DNA of 64,000 nt from positions 1 to 64,000 of the forward strand of contig CANEFX010000015.1 in assembly GCA_947426945.1 (NCBI GenBank), written 5' to 3'. The notes beneath the pieces were generated by a model, which was not told the DNA's origin, searched no databases, and saw only the letters and a list, made by a program, of their open reading frames with translations. Within the stretch, counting starts at the first letter, position 1. Each line of letters opens with the position of its first letter. The position numbers and the translations under genes are program-made. The stretch is from an uncultured Bacillota bacterium (GTDB lineage: Bacteria > Bacillota > Clostridia > Oscillospirales > Oscillospiraceae). Below are positions 18,599-27,698 of the stretch, in pieces.

Positions 18599-21592
18599 AT
18601 GGAAAGATCAGCAGGAGTGGAGTGCGCTGGTTGTGTGCAGAAGGACTGCACAAAAAGCCTGTTGACAGGGCTTCAATTTCCCCTGGGATTCATGGAAGAG
18701 GCCAGAACATTTATCTGGCAGGCATCCTCTAATGCCTATTGCATTGTGGCAATGGATATCATGTATTTTCGGATGTTCAACAAAATCCACGGGCGGTCTG
18801 TGGGAGACAAGCTCCTGCAATATATCGCAGACTGCCTGGAGACTGTAAAAGTGCATCACGGCGGTGTGACGGGATATTTTGAAGGAGACAATTTCTGCAT
18901 TATCATGCCCTGGAATACGGAGCTTGTGGAACAGCTGCTGGATGATATTCGCGGCGGTATAGAGGTGCTGGGAGGCATGGCGGGAGTGGTCCCTCTGTTC
19001 GGCGTGTGTCCTATTGACGATCTGGAGCTTCCCCCGGAGCTGTATTACGACAGGGCGACGCTGGCGCTGGCCCAGGCCACTGGTTCCCGGCCTATTGCTT
19101 TCTATGATCCCCGGATGGAGGAACAGCTGGAGGAGGATATCCGCTGGCTGGCGGAAATCAACGTAGGCATGGAGCAGGACGAGTTTATATTTTACCTCCA
19201 ACCCCAGTGCGACATCTCCACCGGCAAGGTGGTGGGGGCGGAATCTCTGGTCCGCTGGCAGCACGGCGAACGGGGACTGATCTCGCCGGGGAAATTTATT
19301 CCCCTGCTGGAACGGACCGGGATGATCTATCTGCTGGACCAGCTTATCTGGAAAAAGGTATGCCAGTGGCTGCGCAGCTGGATTGACCGGGGGTATCGTC
19401 CTATCCCGATCTCCATCAATATTTCCCGTATCGACGTTATCTCCATGGACGTGCCCGCCTATCTGAACAAGCTGCTGAAGACATATGATCTGCCCCCTAA
19501 GTGCATCAAGGCGGAAATCACAGAGAGCGCCTGTACAGAGGAGGACAGTATCGTCAATCGTACAGTGGACCGCCTGAGAGAAGCCGGAATGCTGGTGATG
19601 ATGGATGATTTCGGAAGCGGCTATTCTTCCCTGAATATGCTGAAAAGCATTGCCGTGGATGTGCTGAAGATCGACATGCAGTTTTTGAGGATGGATGAGG
19701 TAGAGGAACAGAAGGGCATCAGTATCTTGGAATCCATTGTAAACATGGCGCGGCTTATGGGGCTTCCCGTGATTATTGAGGGAGTGGAGACCCAACGGCA
19801 CGAGAATATCCTTCGCAGCATCGGCTGCCGGTATACCCAGGGCTATTATTACTGCAAGCCCCTCCCCGTGGAGAAGTTTGAGGAAACCTTCTCCGATGAG
19901 CGGCGGCTGGATTTCACCGGACTGCGCTCCAAGCAGCTGGAGGATTTTCATATCCGGGAATTTATGGACGGTGCTTTGTTTACCGATACCATGGTGAACA
20001 ACATTCTGGGGCCATCGGCAATCTATGACGTTCATAAGAGCCAGATCGAAATCGCCCGAGTCAACGAGAAGTACTACCGTATGTCCGGCCTGGAGCATGC
20101 GGAGACAGAAGGGTTTGACCGAAAACTCTGGGACAGCGTAAGGGATGATGACAGGCCTGTTATGCTGTCTCTATTCAATGAAGCCTATGAAAGGTATCCT
20201 GCTTGTGCAGAGGGATATATTCACTATCTTCGGGTGGACGGCCAGGTGTTGTGGGTCAACGCAAGGGTATTCTTCCTGCGGAAACAGGCGGAACACAGGC
20301 TGTTTTTTGTTACCCTCTCGGATATAAGCGCACTGGAGGGGCGCTGGCAGACGCCGGTACAAAGGAAACAGCCTTTGGCAGAATTCCGCAGCCAGGACCA
20401 TGAGTGGCTGGAACAGTGCTATGGCTCTCTTCCCTGCGGATATGGGCTGTTCAAGGTCATTGTGGACCCCGTCAGCGGTGAGGACGACTATGAGCCTTTG
20501 TATACAAACCGGGAGATGGAGAAGATGTGCGGCGGCGACCCGCGGCGGCTGCGCTACATGCTTCTCCGGGCCTTCGGAGACGATATGAAAATCCTGCAGC
20601 AGCGGGCCCATCAGGCCTCCTTCCTGGGAGATTCTTTTACCCACTGCGCGTACAGCACCATCTCACAGCACTATTTCCAGTTTACCCTCTATCAGCACAG
20701 TTACGGCTGCTTTGCCTGCATGATGCAGGATGTGACCCACATGCAGCTCCAGAAGCGGACTTTGAACAGCGTCGTCAACGCCTATCGTGAGGTATATTTT
20801 CTGCAGCTACAGGATAACTACTGCCGGAAGATTTACCCGGACGATGAGCTTATTATGGACCGGGGCGACTACGGGGCAATGGTGGAGCGGCATTTCTGTA
20901 TGGGGCGGATCTTGAAATACGATGAGGAGAATGTGCGCCGGTTCCTGTCCCTGGAGTATCTGCGCGAAGCACTGGCGGCGGAGGATTCTGTGTGTTACCG
21001 TTACCGCAGGAGCTCAGAGGTGAGCCAGGATGAGTGGTGTATGGTCAGCGTAACGGTCAACGAGCGGAAAGACGGTGTTCCCTTGACGGCGGTGATAACG
21101 GTGAGGAGTATCGACGCTGTGATAAAAAGAGAGGAGGAGCAGCGGCAGAAACGCATGGCGGACACCTTGGCCAGCATGTCAGAGGGTTTCTTTATCTACC
21201 GCGCCATGAAGGATGAGCGCATATTGTATGCAAACCCGGCGCTGATGGACCTTTTCGGCTGTGAAAGCATGGAAGAGCTGATGGAGCTTGTGAAATTCTC
21301 CTTCCGGGGTATTGTTCATCCGGAGGATCTGGATCGGGTGGAATGGGAAATTGAGCATCAGATTAGGCAATCTGAGGACAAGTTGGATTATGTGCAGTAC
21401 CGAATCATCCGCAAGGACGGCCAGATTCGTTGGGTGGACGACTACGGGCATCTGGAAAACTCAAAATGGGGAGAGGAACATAGGCTGTTCTATGTTTTTG
21501 TCAAGGATATTACGGATACCATCACCACGGCCCAGAAGGAGAAATTGCTCAATTCCAACCGGTTCTACGGGCCGGCATCTCTGCAGAACTGA
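18599..21592 (+). CDS. Degenerate GGDEF + EAL + PAS-domain cyclic-di-GMP signalling protein
   Basis: FEGDNF in place of GGDEF; FYLQPQCDISTGKVVGAESLVRWQH, MDDFGSGYSSLNML, KIDMQFLR of EAL domain; PAS/PAC-like C-terminus. Confidence 0.9.
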   Translation: MERSAGVECAGCVQKDCTKSLLTGLQFPLGFMEEARTFIWQASSNAYCIVAMDIMYFRMFNKIHGRSVGDKLLQYIADCLETVKVHHGGVTGYFEGDNFCIIMPWNTELVEQLLDDIRGGIEVLGGMAGVVPLFGVCPIDDLELPPELYYDRATLALAQATGSRPIAFYDPRMEEQLEEDIRWLAEINVGMEQDEFIFYLQPQCDISTGKVVGAESLVRWQHGERGLISPGKFIPLLERTGMIYLLDQLIWKKVCQWLRSWIDRGYRPIPISINISRIDVISMDVPAYLNKLLKTYDLPPKCIKAEITESACTEEDSIVNRTVDRLREAGMLVMMDDFGSGYSSLNMLKSIAVDVLKIDMQFLRMDEVEEQKGISILESIVNMARLMGLPVIIEGVETQRHENILRSIGCRYTQGYYYCKPLPVEKFEETFSDERRLDFTGLRSKQLEDFHIREFMDGALFTDTMVNNILGPSAIYDVHKSQIEIARVNEKYYRMSGLEHAETEGFDRKLWDSVRDDDRPVMLSLFNEAYERYPACAEGYIHYLRVDGQVLWVNARVFFLRKQAEHRLFFVTLSDISALEGRWQTPVQRKQPLAEFRSQDHEWLEQCYGSLPCGYGLFKVIVDPVSGEDDYEPLYTNREMEKMCGGDPRRLRYMLLRAFGDDMKILQQRAHQASFLGDSFTHCAYSTISQHYFQFTLYQHSYGCFACMMQDVTHMQLQKRTLNSVVNAYREVYFLQLQDNYCRKIYPDDELIMDRGDYGAMVERHFCMGRILKYDEENVRRFLSLEYLREALAAEDSVCYRYRRSSEVSQDEWCMVSVTVNERKDGVPLTAVITVRSIDAVIKREEEQRQKRMADTLASMSEGFFIYRAMKDERILYANPALMDLFGCESMEELMELVKFSFRGIVHPEDLDRVEWEIEHQIRQSEDKLDYVQYRIIRKDGQIRWVDDYGHLENSKWGEEHRLFYVFVKDITDTITTAQKEKLLNSNRFYGPASLQN

Positions 21593-21636
21593 GGCAGGCC
21601 GGCTCTTCCAGAGCGGCTGTCTATGCCAAAGCTGAT

Positions 21637-21671
21637 ATACCAGGCGGAATCGCTCCGTCTGGTATTTTTTT
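21637..21671 (+). terminator. Rho-independent terminator
   Basis: ATACCAGGCGGA-ATCGC-TCCGTCTGGTAT + T7. Confidence 0.8.
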
Positions 21672-21708
21672 GGTTCCAAAGCATATCCATGGACTGAGGT
21701 GATGTAGC

Positions 21709-21903
21709 ATGGAAAGTGCACAGCGAGAGCTGATCGGCGTTCTTCTGGAGGTGGTCTATTCCCGTGGCCTTTTGCCGAAAACCACTTACCTGAATGCGAT
21801 GGATCTGATACATTCCGGGATGAAAATTCCCCCGTTTTTCAGGTGTCCCGTGTGTTTGCCAGAGGAGGGAAGCAGGTGTGAATGTGCTCAGGATACGCAG
21901 TGA
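21709..21903 (+). CDS. Small protein (64 aa) overlapping the recombinase gene; function unknown, RDF candidate
   Basis: MESAQRELIGVLLEVVYSRGLLPKTTYLNAMDLIHSGMKIPPFFRCPVCLPEEGSRCECAQDTQ; good RBS, overlaps recombinase start. Confidence 0.6.
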   Translation: MESAQRELIGVLLEVVYSRGLLPKTTYLNAMDLIHSGMKIPPFFRCPVCLPEEGSRCECAQDTQ

Positions 21904-23545
21904 AATGCGGAACGGCAGGTCCCTTTTTGACCTGCCCCTTCGGGTGACGTTTTATGCCAGGGTCTCTACCGACAAGGACGAGCAGATCAACAGTCTGGAA
22001 AATCAGGTCCAGTACTACACCGAGCTGATCCGGAGCAAACCCAACTGGACTTATATAGAAGGATATGTCGACGAGGGGATTTCCGGTACCAGCACAAAAA
22101 AGAGGAACAGCTTCAATCGAATGATAAGAGATGCCAAAGCGGGGCGGTTTGACTTTATTATCACGAAGGAAATATCTCGTTTTTCCCGTTCTACTCTGGA
22201 CAGTATCCAATACACCCAGGAGCTGCTGGAGCACAACGTGGGGGTTCTGTTCCAGAATGACAACATCAACACCTTGGACAGCGACAGCGAGTTTCGGCTT
22301 GTGGTCATGGCAGGGGTGGCCCAGGATGAGGTGCGAAAGCTCTCTGAACGGCTGAAGTTTGGCTTCCGCCAGGCAATCAAAAACGGTCACGTGCTGGGTA
22401 ACGACAAGCTGTGGGGGTATGACAAAAAGGACTGTATCCTCACCATCAACGAGGGGGAAGCCCAGATCGTACGGCGGATCTTTGACCTCTACGCCAACCA
22501 ACAGATAGGAATTCGCCGCATTTCTCAAACTCTGCTGGGAGAGGGATTTACCAGCCGCAGGGGCAACGCCTTTAACGTCCTGACCATCCGGCACATCCTC
22601 TGCAATCCAAAATACAAGGGCTGGTACTGCGCCAACAAATCTCAGACGGTGGACTACCGCAGCAAGCGAAAGGTTTTCCTGGATGAGAGCGAGTGGGTAA
22701 TATACCCTGACCCGTCTATTCCGGCCATTGTGTCAGAAGAGCTGTGGGACCGGGCGAACGCCCTGTACAGGCGGCGCAGCGAGCAGATGAGGCGGCATCA
22801 AAGCGGGGCGGAGTTCCACAACCGCTATCCCTACAGCGGAAAAATTATCTGTGAGGAACATGGCACCAGTTTTCACCGGCAGGTGTTGAAAAGCGCCAAG
22901 GGGGAGAAAGAGGTTTGGCAGTGCCGGGTGTACCGAAGCCGGGGCCGGGCGGCCTGTGCCGCCCCTCAGCTCTGTACCGCTGAGCTGAACTGGACCATGG
23001 TTGGCATTTTTGATCGGCTGCTTCCAGACAGACAGACTATCGTTGAGGCGGTGGAGGCTGTTCTTAAAGCCGTCCCCAACGAACGCAACTACGCCCAGGA
23101 CATTTGCCGCATTGAGAAGGACCTGTCCTCTCTCCGGGCAAAAAAAGACCGCCTGCTGGAGATGAGCATTGAGGGAGTCATCGATCTGGCGGAGTTCAAG
23201 GGACGCAACGACGGGTTCAACGACCAGGTCAGGCTCCTGGAGGAGAAGCGGGCAGCGCTTCGGGCGGAGGAAGAAAAAGGCACACGGACAGAGGCACAGA
23301 TGGAAGAAATCCACGCTGTGCTGGAGGAGGAGCTCTCTTTCCGAGACAGCGTCAACTCCGCCCTGATGGCCGCGATTTTGGAGAAAATTGTGGTGAAAAA
23401 GAACAGTACCAAAGAGGAGATACACTTGGACATCTACTTAAAATTCGGCGGTCCCTGGAGGGTCGTTTTTCAACGGGAAAAATCTTCCTTTTGCTTTACC
23501 CGTCTAAAAAGTATTATGCCCAGACCGGAGATCAAGACGACTTGA
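21878..23545 (+). CDS. Large serine recombinase of skin-like element 1 (SpoIVCA functional analogue)
   Basis: VTFYARVSTDKDEQINSLENQ resolvase N-terminus, recombinase domain, coiled coil; its last 34 bp lie inside sigK exon 2. Confidence 0.93.
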   Translation: MNVLRIRSEMRNGRSLFDLPLRVTFYARVSTDKDEQINSLENQVQYYTELIRSKPNWTYIEGYVDEGISGTSTKKRNSFNRMIRDAKAGRFDFIITKEISRFSRSTLDSIQYTQELLEHNVGVLFQNDNINTLDSDSEFRLVVMAGVAQDEVRKLSERLKFGFRQAIKNGHVLGNDKLWGYDKKDCILTINEGEAQIVRRIFDLYANQQIGIRRISQTLLGEGFTSRRGNAFNVLTIRHILCNPKYKGWYCANKSQTVDYRSKRKVFLDESEWVIYPDPSIPAIVSEELWDRANALYRRRSEQMRRHQSGAEFHNRYPYSGKIICEEHGTSFHRQVLKSAKGEKEVWQCRVYRSRGRAACAAPQLCTAELNWTMVGIFDRLLPDRQTIVEAVEAVLKAVPNERNYAQDICRIEKDLSSLRAKKDRLLEMSIEGVIDLAEFKGRNDGFNDQVRLLEEKRAALRAEEEKGTRTEAQMEEIHAVLEEELSFRDSVNSALMAAILEKIVVKKNSTKEEIHLDIYLKFGGPWRVVFQREKSSFCFTRLKSIMPRPEIKTT

Positions 23546-23949
23546 TTTCCATTGGTACGATTGGGTTAATTAAGGGAATATCCACCTTTAAGGCGGATAA
23601 GAATGTCCGCCTGGCAACTTACGCCAGCCGGTGTATAGAAAATGAGATCCTTATGCATTTCCGGGCTCAGAGGAAGCTCCAGGGCGAGGTTTCGCTGACC
23701 GACACGCTGGAGGCGGCGGGGGACGGCGGGACACTGTCTCTGATGGATGTTATTGCGGTGGACGACCATATGTTGGAGGACCTGGATACCAGGGATGCCT
23801 GCGTTAAGGTCCGTCAGTGTGTTCAGACTTGCCTGACGCCCCGGGAACGGATGATCATTACAATGCGCTATGGCCTGGATGACAGGCCGCCCCGCACCCA
23901 GCGGGAGATTGCGGGACAATGTGGTATCAGCCGGTCCTATGTGTCCCGC
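23512..23949 (+). CDS. sigK: SigK, exon 2 (middle part; regions 2 to 4.2)
   Basis: YYAQTGDQDDLISIGTIGLIKGISTFKADKNVRLATYASRCIENEILMHFRAQRK...TQREIAGQCGISRSYVSR, then off-consensus RS*. Confidence 0.94.
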
Positions 23950-23965
23950 CGCAGTTAATGTAAAC

Positions 23966-24009
23966 GATTCCCGGACAAGCCTTGCAGGGCAAGGGCTTGT
24001 CCGGGAATC
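23966..24009. repeat. Very strong hairpin at left end of element 2
   Basis: GATTCCCGGACAAGCC TTGC AGG GCAA G GGCTTGTCCGGGAATC: 16-bp perfect stem plus 4 bp; no T-tract. Confidence 0.85.
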
Positions 24010-24084
24010 GGGTGTTTGGGGTAGCGCCGCGCTTATTGTAAGCGGTGGGAAATTTTAGGATAAGCGGTCATTCATCAGGCTTTA

Positions 24085-25830
24085 TTAAACAATCTTTTTG
24101 CCCAATATTTTCTCATAGTAGATGTCTGACAATTTTTTTGCGCGTCCCAATATCATTGATTCATCCCACTCGTCGTGTGCATCAATAAAGTCACTAACCC
24201 AAGGATAGACTGATTTCCTATAAATTTTTATCTTATTACAATAAGGCTCATTGTCCGCCTCCTTATTAAGGGGAACTTCAAGAAGAATTAGATTTCCAAT
24301 ATTAAGCGAAGAATCCCCACTTTCCTCAGAAAGAATGTGCTCTACACTCCCATCATCTGGGAATATCTCCTTTTGAGAGAAGTGGCAATATAATTTGTTA
24401 ATAGCGTATTTTGTTTTGACATTAGTAAAATTGTCCTTTTTGGAAAAAGTTAATTCAATAAATTTTTGGCAAAACTCTTGCTGGGTGGGAAATAGTGCAT
24501 CCAACGGTTCAAAAAGCTTGGTTTTAATTGTTGTCTTTGCGTCATTTTTACTCTGGCATTTTCTTATAGCGATTGCAAAAGAGGAATATATTTTTTCAAG
24601 ACGATTTGCACGGCTTGAAAGAACTGCATTATATGCAAAGTGGAAGTTTTCCAAGTATAGAATAGAGGATTTTAGCATTGGCAGGTCAATAATTTCGCGC
24701 TGTTTGACATCTAGTAAGGCAAGTAAAGCTACACGCACTTGCACAACATTGAAATAATTATTGAGAGCGTTTAAACTTTGGACAAGCCAATAATACTCTT
24801 TTCTATTCCCATAGTCCTCTCTTTTTGGATTAACAATTTGCATATAAATTTTTGCATTGGACAGTAAATCATTAAGAAATTGAACATATGCAGGTTCGTT
24901 TTTGGGAATTACGGTATTAAAGTCATCGTAAAGTCTGTTGGACGAAGACTTTTTATATTTGGAAATCCAAAAATGTCGATAAAATGTTGCTAATCCCACA
25001 GTTTCTTTGCCAGAATTCAAAATTTCTTTAAGCTGTTTCCAAGATTCTTCGGCAAAGTCAGCAGGTTCTTCTTTTTTCAATATTTCAAAAAGTTTGTTTT
25101 TAATTAAATCAATATGGGCTAATCGTTTCCCCTTAGCATTTAATATTTCAAAAATTTTGTTTGCTTGATCCCGATCAGTGGTAGAAATTGATACGAAAGT
25201 AGAATTTAAGACTTGATCCCTCAACGCCTTTAAAATATCAATCTCAGAAAGCACATTTACCACGTCACTACCGTGTTTTCGCTTTAGCATGGATTTAAGT
25301 TTTTCAGTTTTCAACTGTGTTGAGAAATAGTCATATGTCTCTTTTATACAATTTTCTTCTTCTGTTGCAGCTTCTGGCTGAACACTTTTTTCTTTATCCT
25401 GGATAAAATATGCAAAAAACGGATAATTTGTTTTGCTCTTTAAAATTCGAACTTCTTTACCGTCATCATCTTGGGTCATAATATAATTAAACATTTGGCG
25501 ACTAAGAGTTTCCTCTCCTAACTCTCTAAAGCGGTCTGACAGTGCAGAGAATAAAATAGTAACTGTAGTTAAACGCTGTTGTCCATCAACAACATGAATA
25601 ACCTGTTCAGTTCCTTCGGTAAAATTTCCGATAAAAAGCATAGTACCCAAAAAATATTGACTGGAAGCAATTTTTCCACCATCAATCACTAAATTTCCCA
25701 TCATATCTTCAAAAAATTCCTGATAGTTCTTTTTCTCCCACGAGTACTCTCTTTGGAAACGCGGAATAAAAAATTGGCGTTTAGAGCCTAGTATATCTCT
25801 AATTGTTTTATCATAAGGTTTGATATTCAT
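24085..25830 (-). CDS. DUF262 / DUF1524-like (GmrSD-like) protein
   Basis: FIPRFQREYSWEKKNYQEFFEDMM, HVVDGQQRLTTVTIL, C-terminal DGSVEHILSEESG HNH/DUF1524-like motif. Confidence 0.8.
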   Translation of the reverse strand: MNIKPYDKTIRDILGSKRQFFIPRFQREYSWEKKNYQEFFEDMMGNLVIDGGKIASSQYFLGTMLFIGNFTEGTEQVIHVVDGQQRLTTVTILFSALSDRFRELGEETLSRQMFNYIMTQDDDGKEVRILKSKTNYPFFAYFIQDKEKSVQPEAATEEENCIKETYDYFSTQLKTEKLKSMLKRKHGSDVVNVLSEIDILKALRDQVLNSTFVSISTTDRDQANKIFEILNAKGKRLAHIDLIKNKLFEILKKEEPADFAEESWKQLKEILNSGKETVGLATFYRHFWISKYKKSSSNRLYDDFNTVIPKNEPAYVQFLNDLLSNAKIYMQIVNPKREDYGNRKEYYWLVQSLNALNNYFNVVQVRVALLALLDVKQREIIDLPMLKSSILYLENFHFAYNAVLSSRANRLEKIYSSFAIAIRKCQSKNDAKTTIKTKLFEPLDALFPTQQEFCQKFIELTFSKKDNFTNVKTKYAINKLYCHFSQKEIFPDDGSVEHILSEESGDSSLNIGNLILLEVPLNKEADNEPYCNKIKIYRKSVYPWVSDFIDAHDEWDESMILGRAKKLSDIYYEKILGKKIV

Positions 25831-25898
25831 TATTTTTCCTCCATCAAAATTTAAAAATATCCAATTTTAATTCTATCTAATTGTAAAACAGGGTAATT

Positions 25899-27242
25899 TT
25901 ACTTTATCAGAAAATCTAATGCTTTTACAATCTTAATCCCATCCTGCGTCTGCGTCAAGTCACAATCCAACGCAATCACCAACTTTTCGTAATTATCCCG
26001 AATCTTCCGCAGCGGAGCTAACTCCCGCTCCCGTGTCTCCGGCGCATTCATATTCTCTGTGACCTGGATATACTTCTTCTCATCCGCCTTAGTAGCGATG
26101 AAGTCCACTTCTTGATTGTCAATCTTGCCGATAGCTACATCATATCCTTGCCGAAGCAGTTCAAAATAGACGATATTCTCCAGAATGTGCCCGCTGTCCC
26201 CATCCCGATAACCCAGCAGATAATTCCGCAGGCCCATATCCACGATGTAATACTTGCCCAGCGTCCGCAGATACTCCCGGCCCTTGATGTCGAACCGCTT
26301 GATCTCATAGAAGATATAGGCCTCCAGCAATGCCTCAATATAGGTTTGGATAGTATGCACCGCAGGTTTCCTGCGGCCTTTTTCTTCTAACAGGCCCTCG
26401 TTGACCAGCGTGTTCCCGATGGAGGTCGCAGATACATTGTTGCCGATGTTATCCGCAAGGAACATGATGATTTTCCGGAGCAGGATTGGGTCGGTGATGG
26501 TTCTGCGGCCTTTGCGCTTTTCCCGTTCCAGAATATCATTGACAACAGCAGCAGAGTACACACCATCCAAAGCAGCAGTGACACGGTCGATTTCCAGTCC
26601 CACATCTGCCAGCATGGGCATCCCGCCGAAGCGAGCGTATTCGTTGAACAGTTCTCGCTCATTGTAGATATCGCCGTCCTGGTCGGTGATTCGGCGTTTC
26701 AATGCCCCGGTAGGTGATTTTTTCTCCATTACCGTGTACCCATGAAAATCCAAAAATTCTTTGAAAGAGAGGGGAAGTACCTTGATCTCGACGTATCGGC
26801 CCGAAAGGTAAGTGGACAACTCAGATGAGAGCAAATAAGCGTTGGAACCTGTGATATAGATGTCGCAATCAAAATCTACACGGAAGGAGTTGACTGCATT
26901 TTCCCAACCAGGAATTCGCTGCACCTCATCAAAGAACAGATACATCCGTTTATCCGGCAGAATGCGAGCTTTTACATATTCATAAAAGCCCCTGGCATCC
27001 ATGTCCGGAAAACGCATGGATTCAAAGTTCATTTCCAGAATCTGTTCCTGAGCAATACCATTCTCACGCAAGTGCTGGACCATCAGCTTCATAAGGCTGG
27101 ATTTTCCGCAGCGCCGGATGCCGGTGATGACTTTAATCATTTCGGTATCCTGAAATGCAATCGTGCGATTTAAATAGAGGTCACGCTTTTTCAGATTAAA
27201 CTTTTGTATTGGACTCACCACCTTTTTTAATGAGTATATCAT
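25899..27242 (-). CDS. AAA ATP-binding protein with DUF4143 C-terminus
   Basis: MIKVITGIRRCGKSSLMKLM (Walker A), YLFFDEVQRIPGWE (Walker B), NIVYFELLRQGYDVAIGKIDNQEVDFIA. Confidence 0.9.
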   Translation of the reverse strand: MIYSLKKVVSPIQKFNLKKRDLYLNRTIAFQDTEMIKVITGIRRCGKSSLMKLMVQHLRENGIAQEQILEMNFESMRFPDMDARGFYEYVKARILPDKRMYLFFDEVQRIPGWENAVNSFRVDFDCDIYITGSNAYLLSSELSTYLSGRYVEIKVLPLSFKEFLDFHGYTVMEKKSPTGALKRRITDQDGDIYNERELFNEYARFGGMPMLADVGLEIDRVTAALDGVYSAAVVNDILEREKRKGRRTITDPILLRKIIMFLADNIGNNVSATSIGNTLVNEGLLEEKGRRKPAVHTIQTYIEALLEAYIFYEIKRFDIKGREYLRTLGKYYIVDMGLRNYLLGYRDGDSGHILENIVYFELLRQGYDVAIGKIDNQEVDFIATKADEKKYIQVTENMNAPETRERELAPLRKIRDNYEKLVIALDCDLTQTQDGIKIVKALDFLIK

Positions 27243-27456
27243 AATTATGCCCAACAATCAAGTTTATAACTTGAAAGTACTAAACTTTTTATTAACGGTG
27301 TTTTATTACTTGAAATTAATTTAACTATTGCAGGTACATGGCCGACTATAACAAAAAAGCACCTCTAGATTGAGGTGCAAGATTGAATAGGGCGATTGGG
27401 GATGCAACTCGTATCCTCTACCAAACGGTTCGCATCCCACCAAGATATTTTGATCC

Positions 27457-27483
27457 AGCTGTCCGAAAGGGCAGCTTTTTTAT
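27457..27483 (+). terminator. Rho-independent terminator-like hairpin
   Basis: AGCTGTCCGAAAGGGCAGCTTTTTTATAT. Confidence 0.6.
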
Positions 27484-27512
27484 ATATCAATATTATTTAG
27501 GAGATGTTGAAC

Positions 27513-27677
27513 ATGAAATACGACTTTCCCAAACGTGAACTGACATTAGCAGTCAATCATTCACCGGTAAAAGTAATTTTTGAGAGCGATACGCCACAGG
27601 CCAGTATCTGGCACTACATATTTTCCGCTCTGTCGGAGCAAAAGCCGTGCTCTGTTCAGTCACAACCCTTAAAATAA
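27513..27677 (+). CDS. Hypothetical small protein (54 aa)
   Basis: MKYDFPKRELTLAVNHSPVKVIFESDTPQASIWHYIFSALSEQKPCSVQSQPLK* with AGGAGATG RBS, just upstream of recombinase. Confidence 0.5.
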   Translation: MKYDFPKRELTLAVNHSPVKVIFESDTPQASIWHYIFSALSEQKPCSVQSQPLK

Positions 27678-27698
27678 ACCTATCAATTTGAAAGGAGC

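Larger units (their letters stand above)
12957..23511 (+). mobile_element. skin-like intervening element 1 in sigK (about 10.55 kb; exact crossover within TAAnAAG)
   Basis: Separates sigK exon 1 and exon 2; junctions share TAACAAG (12950-12956) / TAAAAAG (23505-23511); encodes large serine recombinase at right end. Confidence 0.9.

Noticed and set aside
23491-23958. Standalone small sigma factor gene
   Set aside because: Lacks the region before DLISIGTIG and the end of region 4.2; it is the middle exon of split sigK, and its first seven codons (23491-23511) come from element 1
23870-24058. Frameshift continuation of sigK exon 2 past 23950
   Set aside because: Alternative frames (VNVNDSRTSLAGQ...) show no SigK C-terminal similarity; the true tail is at 32551-32607
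27340-27420. tRNA or CRISPR-like repeats in AT-rich gap of element 2
   Set aside because: Only short hairpins are visible; no cloverleaf and no regularly spaced repeats
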